Positions 52,678 through 64,000 of a stretch of DNA of 64,000 nt are shown piece after piece. Both the position numbers and the translations under genes were made by a program. The first letter of the stretch is position 1. Each line of letters begins with the position of its first letter. Below the pieces are notes generated by a model. The model made no database searches, was not told the DNA's origin, and saw nothing but the letters and a program-made list of their open reading frames with translations. Origin of the DNA: Enterobacter asburiae (GTDB lineage: Bacteria > Pseudomonadota > Gammaproteobacteria > Enterobacterales > Enterobacteriaceae); the NCBI GenBank assembly GCA_011754535.1, contig JAAQVN010000001.1, positions 4,774,001-4,838,000 on the forward strand, given 5' to 3'.

Positions 52678-54219
52678 ATGCAACTGAATTCCACCGAAAT
52701 CAGCGAACTGATCAAGCAGCGCATTGCTCAGTTCAGTGTTGTGAGTGAAGCTCACAACGAAGGTACTATTGTTTCTGTAAGTGACGGTGTTATCCGCATC
52801 CACGGCCTGGCCGATTGTATGCAGGGTGAGATGATTTCCCTGCCGGGTAACCGTTACGCTATCGCACTGAACCTGGAGCGCGACTCCGTAGGTGCAGTTG
52901 TGATGGGTCCATACGCTGACCTCGCCGAAGGCATGAAGGTTAAGTGTACTGGCCGTATTCTGGAAGTGCCGGTTGGCCGTGGCCTGCTGGGTCGCGTTGT
53001 TAACACCCTGGGTGCGCCAATCGACGGTAAAGGTCCGGTTGAGCACGATGGCTTCTCCCCAATCGAAGTTATCGCACCGGGCGTTATCGACCGTCAGTCC
53101 GTTGATCAGCCAGTGCAGACTGGTTATAAGTCCGTTGACGCCATGATCCCAATCGGTCGTGGTCAGCGTGAACTGATCATCGGTGACCGTCAGACCGGTA
53201 AAACCGCGATGGCAATCGACGCCATCATCAACCAGCGTGACTCCGGCATCAAATGTGTGTACGTGGCCATCGGCCAGAAAGCGTCCACCATTTCTAACGT
53301 GGTTCGTAAACTGGAAGAGCACGGCGCGCTGTCTAACACCATCGTTGTTGTGGCTACCGCTTCTGAATCTGCTGCACTGCAATACCTGGCTCCATACGCC
53401 GGTTGTGCAATGGGCGAATACTTCCGTGACCGCGGCGAAGATGCGCTGATCGTATACGATGACCTGTCTAAACAGGCTGTTGCTTATCGTCAGGTTTCCC
53501 TGCTGCTCCGTCGTCCACCAGGACGTGAAGCATTCCCGGGCGACGTATTCTACCTCCACTCTCGTCTGCTGGAGCGTGCTTCCCGCGTTAACGCGGAATA
53601 CGTCGAGAACTTCACCAAAGGTGAAGTGAAGGGTAAAACAGGTTCTCTGACCGCGCTGCCGATCATTGAAACCCAGGCGGGTGACGTTTCTGCGTTCGTT
53701 CCGACCAACGTAATCTCCATTACCGATGGTCAGATCTTCCTGGAAACCAACCTGTTTAACTCCGGTATTCGTCCGGCGGTTAACCCGGGTATCTCCGTAT
53801 CCCGTGTGGGTGGTGCTGCTCAGACCAAGATCATCAAGAAACTGTCCGGTGGTATCCGTACCGCGCTGGCACAGTATCGTGAACTGGCTGCGTTCTCTCA
53901 GTTCGCATCCGATCTGGACGAAGCAACCCGTAAACAGCTGAGCCACGGTCAGAAAGTGACCGAACTGCTGAAGCAGAAACAGTACGCTCCAATGTCTGTT
54001 GCTCAGCAGGGCCTGGTACTGTTCGCGGCTGAACGCGGTTACCTCGAAGATGTGGAACTGGCGAAAATCGGTAGCTTCGAAGCCGCTCTGCTGGCTTACG
54101 TCGACCGTGATCACGCTCCGCTGATGCAAGAGATCAACCAGACCGGTGGCTATAACGACGAAATCGAAGGCAAGCTGAAAGCTATCCTCGATTCCTTCAA
54201 AGCAACCCAATCCTGGTAA
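52678..54219 (+). CDS. atpA: F1Fo ATP synthase subunit alpha
   Basis: A 513-residue F1 subunit holding the non-catalytic nucleotide sites. Walker A is GDRQTGKT (169-176), Walker [10 protein letters not shown], and the family signature [14 protein letters not shown] is present, with the arginine finger in SRVGG. An N-terminal beta-barrel and C-terminal helical domain frame it. It lies 12 bases after atpH. Long reading frames on the opposite strand here come from the strong codon bias of this highly expressed gene. Confidence 0.99.
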   Translation: MQLNSTEISELIKQRIAQFSVVSEAHNEGTIVSVSDGVIRIHGLADCMQGEMISLPGNRYAIALNLERDSVGAVVMGPYADLAEGMKVKCTGRILEVPVGRGLLGRVVNTLGAPIDGKGPVEHDGFSPIEVIAPGVIDRQSVDQPVQTGYKSVDAMIPIGRGQRELIIGDRQTGKTAMAIDAIINQRDSGIKCVYVAIGQKASTISNVVRKLEEHGALSNTIVVVATASESAALQYLAPYAGCAMGEYFRDRGEDALIVYDDLSKQAVAYRQVSLLLRRPPGREAFPGDVFYLHSRLLERASRVNAEYVENFTKGEVKGKTGSLTALPIIETQAGDVSAFVPTNVISITDGQIFLETNLFNSGIRPAVNPGISVSRVGGAAQTKIIKKLSGGIRTALAQYRELAAFSQFASDLDEATRKQLSHGQKVTELLKQKQYAPMSVAQQGLVLFAAERGYLEDVELAKIGSFEAALLAYVDRDHAPLMQEINQTGGYNDEIEGKLKAILDSFKATQSW

Positions 54220-54270
54220 TCGTCCGGCGGCTTGTCTCAGGGCAAGCCGCCTGGCATTGAGGAGAAGCTC

Positions 54271-56548
<2,278 letters not shown>

Positions 56549-56568
56549 CGCCTTAATCGGAGGGTGAT

Positions 56569-56988
56569 ATGGCAATGACTTACCACCTGGACGTCGTCAG
56601 CGCAGAGCAACAAATGTTCTCTGGTCTGGTCGAGAAAATCCAGGTAACGGGTAGTGAAGGTGAACTGGGTATTTTCCCGGGTCACGCACCGCTGCTCACC
56701 GCCATTAAGCCTGGTATGATCCGCATCGTTAAACAGTTCGGTCACGAAGAGTTTATCTATCTGTCCGGCGGCATTCTTGAAGTGCAGCCTGGCAGTGTGA
56801 CCGTTCTGGCCGATACCGCTATTCGTGGCCAGGATCTCGACGAAGCGCGAGCCCTGGAATCGAAGCGTAAGGCTGAAGAGCACATTAGCAGCTCTCATGG
56901 TGACGTGGATTACGCTCAGGCGTCTGCGGAGCTGGCCAAAGCGATCGCGAAACTGCGCGTTATCGAGTTGACCAAAAAAGCGATGTAA
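56569..56988 (+). CDS. atpC: F1Fo ATP synthase subunit epsilon
   Basis: A 139-residue subunit with an N-terminal beta-sandwich ([16 protein letters not shown]... [18 protein letters not shown]) and a C-terminal helix pair (about 90-138) that can extend into F1 to inhibit ATP hydrolysis. It couples gamma to the c-ring. GGAGGG before the ATG. The operon terminator follows 18 bases after the stop. Confidence 0.98.
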   Translation: MAMTYHLDVVSAEQQMFSGLVEKIQVTGSEGELGIFPGHAPLLTAIKPGMIRIVKQFGHEEFIYLSGGILEVQPGSVTVLADTAIRGQDLDEARALESKRKAEEHISSSHGDVDYAQASAELAKAIAKLRVIELTKKAM

Positions 56989-57006
56989 CACCGGCTTGAA
57001 AAGCAC

Positions 57007-57042
57007 AAAAGCCAGTCTGGATACCAGGCTGGCTTTTTTTTT
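57007..57042 (+). terminator. atp operon terminator
   Basis: AAAAGCCAG ... CTGGCTTTT with inner CTGG/CCAG pairs, followed by nine T in all. It separates atpC from glmU. Confidence 0.93.
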
Positions 57043-57126
57043 CATCCTTAATTCATGATGAAAAAGATGTAGAATTTTAGGCATCAAACGTTTTTACTTC
57101 TCACTCAAACTACCGTCAGGATGCGT

Positions 57127-58497
57127 ATGTCAAACAGTGCGATGAGCGTGGTGATCCTTGCCGCAGGCAAAGGTACCCGCATGTATTCCGATCTGCCTAA
57201 GGTGCTCCACACGCTGGCAGGAAAGCCAATGGTGAAGCATGTTATTGATGCAGCGAATGAACTGGGCGCCCGTCAGGTCCACCTGGTCTACGGCCACGGT
57301 GGCGATCTGCTTAAAAAGACGCTGAGCGATGACAAGCTCAACTGGGTGCTTCAGGCCGAACAGCTGGGCACAGGCCATGCGATGCAGCAGGCTGCCCCTT
57401 TCTTTGCGGATGACGAAGACATCCTGATGCTCTACGGCGATGTTCCGCTGATCTCCGTTGAAACGCTGACTCGCTTGCGTGCTGCCAAACCGCAGGGCGG
57501 CATTGGTTTGTTGACCGTCGTGCTGGACGATCCAAGCGGTTATGGCCGTATCACCCGTGAAAACGGCAACGTCACGGGTATTGTTGAGCATAAAGATGCC
57601 AGCGACGAACAGCGTCAGATTCAGGAGATCAACACTGGTATCCTGATTGCCAATGGCGCGGACATGAAGCGCTGGCTATCGCAGCTCAACAACCACAACG
57701 CGCAGGGTGAGTACTACATCACCGACATCATTGCGATGGCGTACCAGGAAGGACGTGAGATTGCGGCGGTTCATCCGGCGCGTATTAGCGAAACCGAAGG
57801 GGTGAATAACCGTCTTCAGCTTTCCCGCCTGGAGCGCGTGTATCAGTCAGAACATGCCGAAAAACTGCTGCTGGCGGGCGTGATGCTGCGCGATCCGGCG
57901 CGTTTCGATCTGCGCGGCACCGTGTCTCACGGGCGCGACGTTGAGATCGATACTAACGTTATCCTTGAAGGCAACGTTACGCTGGGTAACCGCGTCAAAA
58001 TTGGCGCCGGCTGCGTGATTAAAAACAGCGTCATCGGTGACGACTGCGAAATCAGCCCGTACAGCGTGGTGGAAGATGCCCGTCTGGATGCCGCCTGTAC
58101 CATCGGCCCGTTTGCGCGTCTGCGCCCGGGCGCTGAGCTGCTGGAAGGCGCGCACGTGGGCAACTTTGTGGAAATGAAAAAAGCGCGTCTGGGTAAAGGC
58201 TCGAAAGCCGGTCATTTGACCTATCTGGGCGACGCGGAGATTGGCGACAATGTGAACATTGGTGCAGGGACCATTACCTGTAACTATGACGGTGCCAATA
58301 AGTTTAAAACCATTATCGGTGATGATGTGTTTGTCGGTTCCGATACACAGCTGGTGGCACCGGTTACCGTGGGTAACGGGGTAACGATTGCCGCCGGAAC
58401 AACCGTTACGCGCGATATCGCCGATAACGAGCTGGTATTAAGCCGTGTGCCGCAGGTACACAAGCAGGGCTGGAAACGCCCGGTGAAGAAGAAGTAA
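57127..58497 (+). CDS. glmU: Bifunctional GlcNAc-1-P uridylyltransferase / GlcN-1-P acetyltransferase
   Basis: A 456-residue enzyme making UDP-GlcNAc, the precursor of peptidoglycan and lipopolysaccharide. The N-terminal uridylyltransferase carries LAAGKGTRM (11-19) and YGDVPLI. The C-terminal half (from about 230) is a left-handed beta-helix of hexapeptide rungs with the acetyl-CoA site ([21 protein letters not shown]). Start ATG 57127 has AGGA six bases upstream; the ATG at 57121 is too close to that site. glmS follows after a repeat-bearing leader. Confidence 0.97.
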   Translation: MSNSAMSVVILAAGKGTRMYSDLPKVLHTLAGKPMVKHVIDAANELGARQVHLVYGHGGDLLKKTLSDDKLNWVLQAEQLGTGHAMQQAAPFFADDEDILMLYGDVPLISVETLTRLRAAKPQGGIGLLTVVLDDPSGYGRITRENGNVTGIVEHKDASDEQRQIQEINTGILIANGADMKRWLSQLNNHNAQGEYYITDIIAMAYQEGREIAAVHPARISETEGVNNRLQLSRLERVYQSEHAEKLLLAGVMLRDPARFDLRGTVSHGRDVEIDTNVILEGNVTLGNRVKIGAGCVIKNSVIGDDCEISPYSVVEDARLDAACTIGPFARLRPGAELLEGAHVGNFVEMKKARLGKGSKAGHLTYLGDAEIGDNVNIGAGTITCNYDGANKFKTIIGDDVFVGSDTQLVAPVTVGNGVTIAAGTTVTRDIADNELVLSRVPQVHKQGWKRPVKKK

Positions 58498-58508
58498 CAA
58501 CAATATAC

Positions 58509-58606
58509 ACCCCTCACCCTGACCCTCTCCCCATAGGGGAGAGGGGAATTGAAAGGTGCGGTGTTTTTCTCCCTCGCCCCTTTGGGGAGAGGGCTGGGGT
58601 GAGGGG
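58509..58606. repeat. Intergenic CCCTCTCCC-type palindromic repeat, copy 2, in the glmU-glmS leader
   Basis: The outer arms CCCCTCACCCTGACCCTCTCC and, inverted, GAGAGGGCTGGGGTGAGGGG enclose two inner hairpins (CCCTCTCCCC / GGGGAGAGGG and CGCCCCTTTGGGG). The whole folds into a cruciform-like structure of about 98 bases. A related copy lies upstream of kup's 3' end. Confidence 0.75.
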
Positions 58607-58739
58607 ATAACATAATCCTCCCCCCACAGGCAGTACCCATAAAAATAACCCCACTCTCTACAAGGCTCGGGGCGCCCGGAAAGGGCAAATACAGGTCAGC
58701 GACAACGCAGGCATAATGCCTAAATTCGGAATCTAAAAT

Positions 58740-60569
58740 ATGTGTGGAATTGTTGGCGCAGTTGCGCAGCGTGATATTGCTGAAATCCTTCTCGAAGGTT
58801 TACGTCGTCTGGAATACCGTGGTTACGACTCTGCCGGTCTGGCTGTCGTGGATGCAGAAGGGCACATGACCCGCCTGCGTCGCCTCGGTAAAGTGCAGAT
58901 GCTGGCTCAGGCCGCGGAAGAGCATCCGCTGCACGGTGGTACCGGTATCGCGCACACCCGTTGGGCGACGCACGGCGAACCGTCTGAAGGTAACGCGCAC
59001 CCGCATGTGTCTGAACACATTGTGGTGGTGCACAACGGCATTATCGAAAACCACGAACCGCTGCGCGAAGAACTGAAAGCGCGCGGCTATACCTTCGTCT
59101 CTGAAACTGACACCGAAGTGATTGCTCACCTGGTGCACTGGGAGCTGGCACAGGGCGGTACGCTGCGTGATGCGGTGCTGCGCGCTATCCCTCAGCTGCG
59201 CGGTGCGTACGGTACGGTGATCATGGACTCACGCGATCCATCCACGCTGCTGGCAGCGCGTTCCGGTAGCCCGATGGTTATCGGTCTGGGCATGGGTGAA
59301 AACTTTATCGCCTCCGATCAGCTGGCACTCCTGCCGGTCACCCGTCGCTTTATCTTCCTGGAAGAGGGGGATATTGCGGAAGTGACTCGCCGCAGCGTGA
59401 CCGTCTTCGACACCAAAGGCGAGCAGGTGAAGCGTCAGGAGATCGAATCGAATCTGCAGTACGACGCGGGCGACAAAGGCGCTTACCGTCACTACATGCA
59501 GAAAGAGATCTACGAGCAGCCAAACGCCATCAAAAACACCCTAACCGGGCGCATCAGCCACGGTGAAGTCGATCTGAGCGAGCTGGGGGCAAACGCGAAC
59601 GAACTGCTCGGCAAGGTCGAGCATATTCAGATCGTGGCCTGCGGCACCTCCTACAACTCCGGTATGGTCTCTCGCTACTGGTTTGAATCCCTGGCGGGCG
59701 TGCCGTGCGACGTGGAAATCGCGTCTGAGTTCCGCTATCGCAAGTCTGCGGTGCGTCGCAACAGCCTGATGATCACACTTTCTCAGTCCGGCGAAACGGC
59801 GGATACGCTGGCAGCGCTGCGTCTGTCTAAAGAACTGGGTTACCTGGGCTCGCTGGCCATCTGTAACGTCCCTGGCTCATCCCTGGTGCGTGAATCCGAT
59901 CTGGCGCTGATGACGAAAGCGGGCACCGAAATCGGCGTAGCTTCCACCAAAGCGTTTACCACTCAGCTGACCGTTCTGCTGATGCTGGTGGCGAAGCTGG
60001 CGCGTCTGAAAGGCGAAGATGCTTCCGTTGAGCATGACATTGTTCACGGCCTGCAGGCGCTGCCGAGCCGTATTGAGCAGATGCTGTCTCAGGACAAACG
60101 CATTGAAGCGCTGGCGGAAGATTTCTCTGACAAACATCACGCTCTGTTCCTGGGGCGTGGCGATCAGTATCCAATTGCGCTGGAAGGCGCGCTGAAGCTG
60201 AAAGAGATCTCCTACATCCACGCAGAAGCCTACGCGGCAGGCGAGCTGAAACACGGCCCGCTGGCGCTGATTGACGCGGATATGCCGGTCATCGTTGTGG
60301 CACCGAACAACGAACTGCTGGAAAAACTGAAGTCTAACATCGAAGAAGTTCGCGCCCGCGGCGGCGTTCTGTACGTCTTCGCCGACAAAGATGCCGGTTT
60401 TGTCAGCAACGACAACATGCACATCATTGAGATGCCGCACGTGGAAGAGGTGATTGCACCGATCTTCTACACCGTTCCGCTGCAGCTGCTGGCCTATCAC
60501 GTGGCGCTGATCAAAGGCACCGACGTTGACCAGCCGCGTAACCTGGCGAAATCCGTTACCGTAGAATAA
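58740..60569 (+). CDS. glmS: Glutamine-fructose-6-phosphate aminotransferase
   Basis: A 609-residue enzyme that makes glucosamine-6-phosphate, the first step of amino-sugar synthesis. The N-terminal glutaminase begins MCGIVGA, with Cys2 as nucleophile after Met removal. [18 protein letters not shown] follows. The C-terminal half has two SIS sugar-isomerase domains ([39 protein letters not shown]). In E. coli the mRNA is activated by the sRNA GlmZ; I did not verify a pairing site in this leader. There is no sign of a glmS ribozyme, which is a Gram-positive feature. Confidence 0.98.
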   Translation: MCGIVGAVAQRDIAEILLEGLRRLEYRGYDSAGLAVVDAEGHMTRLRRLGKVQMLAQAAEEHPLHGGTGIAHTRWATHGEPSEGNAHPHVSEHIVVVHNGIIENHEPLREELKARGYTFVSETDTEVIAHLVHWELAQGGTLRDAVLRAIPQLRGAYGTVIMDSRDPSTLLAARSGSPMVIGLGMGENFIASDQLALLPVTRRFIFLEEGDIAEVTRRSVTVFDTKGEQVKRQEIESNLQYDAGDKGAYRHYMQKEIYEQPNAIKNTLTGRISHGEVDLSELGANANELLGKVEHIQIVACGTSYNSGMVSRYWFESLAGVPCDVEIASEFRYRKSAVRRNSLMITLSQSGETADTLAALRLSKELGYLGSLAICNVPGSSLVRESDLALMTKAGTEIGVASTKAFTTQLTVLLMLVAKLARLKGEDASVEHDIVHGLQALPSRIEQMLSQDKRIEALAEDFSDKHHALFLGRGDQYPIALEGALKLKEISYIHAEAYAAGELKHGPLALIDADMPVIVVAPNNELLEKLKSNIEEVRARGGVLYVFADKDAGFVSNDNMHIIEMPHVEEVIAPIFYTVPLQLLAYHVALIKGTDVDQPRNLAKSVTVE

Positions 60570-60576
60570 TCCCTCC

Positions 60577-60605
60577 AGGCTCCACTATCAGGTGGAGCCT
60601 TTTTT
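60577..60605 (+). terminator. Terminator after glmS
   Basis: An AGGCTCCAC / GTGGAGCCT stem with loop TATCAG is followed by five T. Confidence 0.92.
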
Positions 60606-60739
60606 AATGACAATCTGTCATTTTCAGCTATTTTTTCAGTGTCACATAAAGAAAATATTACTGAAACCCTGCCGTCATGTTCTAAGTTAACTTATTGATA
60701 AATATATATAGTTTTCTTTTTCTTTAAGTGAAATTTCCA

Positions 60740-60779
60740 TTGTCATAAAACTGTCATAATTCGTACATTTATCTGTCAC
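60740..60779 (+). promoter_or_regulatory. PhoB boxes upstream of pstS
   Basis: TTGTCATAAAACTGTCAT (60740-60757) has two 7-base CTGTCAT-like repeats with a 4-base A-rich spacer. A second box, GTACATTTATCTGTCAC, lies at 60763-60779, in phase about two turns on. They stand 70-110 bases before pstS, as in E. coli. Phosphate starvation should induce pst here through PhoBR. Confidence 0.9.
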
Positions 60780-60814
60780 CTGTTTGTCCTATTTTGCTCA
60801 TCGTAGCCACTTAA

Positions 60815-61888
<1,074 letters not shown>

Positions 61889-61908
61889 CAGGATATTTTT
61901 GACGAAGA

Positions 61909-61982
61909 TGGCGGGTGGCGCTCACGCTTACCCGCCCTACGGTTCATCCTGTAGGCCCGGTAAGCGCCAGCGCCACCGGGCA
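61909..61982. repeat. BIME-type paired REP elements between pstS and pstC
   Basis: GGCGGGTGGCGCTCACGCTT plus ACCCGCC faces GGCCCGGTAAGCGCCAGCGCC plus ACCGGGC, making two inverted REP hairpins. They closely resemble the mnmG-rsmG pair. They probably protect pstS mRNA from 3' decay. Confidence 0.85.
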
Positions 61983-62013
61983 TATTCGTAAGACGTTTCA
62001 TAAAGAAGAGTAA

Positions 62014-63866
<1,853 letters not shown>

Positions 63867-63913
63867 TTTTTTACGGCGCGGCAGATCGCGGCGCCGAATG
63901 AGGAAATGAGTCA

Positions 63914-64000
63914 ATGAGTATGGTTGATACTGCCCCGGGTAAGATTCAGGTTCGTGATTTGAACTTCTACTACGGCAAATTCCATGCCCTGAAGAATATC
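63914..64000 (+). CDS. pstB: Phosphate ABC transporter ATP-binding protein PstB (partial, cut by window end)
   Basis: Only the first 29 codons are present: [20 protein letters not shown] then GKFHALKNI. They match the E. coli PstB N-terminus up to the stretch before Walker A. GAGGAAATGAG upstream is the ribosome-binding site. The full protein would be about 257 residues. Position after pstA confirms the identity. Confidence 0.93.
   Translation, partial: MSMVDTAPGKIQVRDLNFYYGKFHALKNI

Noticed and set aside
58498..58739. Possible glmS ribozyme or riboswitch before glmS
   Set aside because: The leader is filled by an intergenic palindromic repeat and lacks the glmS ribozyme core; enterobacteria regulate glmS by GlmY/GlmZ.

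Overview
The window is about 64 kb of chromosome from a member of the Enterobacteriaceae, very probably an Enterobacter-like genus. Nearly every protein can be matched by eye, almost residue for residue, to its Escherichia coli counterpart, and the small RNAs, the NtrC/sigma-54 glnA control region, the PhoB boxes and the replication origin are of the enterobacterial type. The exact genus cannot be fixed from the sequence alone. The window reads in the opposite direction to the usual E. coli map and runs from fabY across one rRNA operon and oriC into pstSCAB.

Region 1 (1-2.6 kb) holds the tightly overlapping minus-strand operon yihX-yihY-dtd-fabY. Region 2 (2.6-8.05 kb) is an accessory insertion between yihX and bipA. 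It holds a membrane-bound CadC/MarT-like regulator and a FidL-like protein on the minus strand, and divergently a small LuxR-like regulator and a 976-residue AIDA-type autotransporter. The layout recalls the marT-fidL-misL genes of Salmonella SPI-3. It is the least ordinary protein-coding part of the window and probably makes a regulated surface adhesin.

Region 3 (8.1-25.6 kb) is core: bipA; the nitrogen operon glnA-glnL-glnG with its control sites; the 36-codon gene yshB; hemN, an unannotated-looking 60-codon ORF and yihI; the sRNA CsrC; engB; the sRNA Spot 42; polA, yihG, dsbA, srkA, yihD, and mobA-mobB. Region 4 (25.6-30.9 kb) is a complete rRNA operon on the minus strand (16S, tRNA-Glu(UUC), 23S, 5S) with its P1, P2 and boxA sites. 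Its 5S flank (mobB) is what flanks rrnA in E. coli. Its 16S flank (yieP, hsrA, rbsR) and its spacer tRNA are those of rrnC. So the window shows a hybrid rrn junction.

Region 5 (31-46.5 kb) holds yieP-hsrA, the ribose operon rbsDACBKR with RbsR operators, kup, ravA-viaA, asnA/asnC and mioC. Region 6 is oriC (about 46.5-46.77 kb), followed by mnmG-rsmG, the complete F1Fo ATP synthase operon atpIBEFHAGDC, glmU, glmS and the phosphate operon pstS-pstC-pstA-pstB (pstB cut by the window end). No insertion sequence, prophage or CRISPR array was seen.
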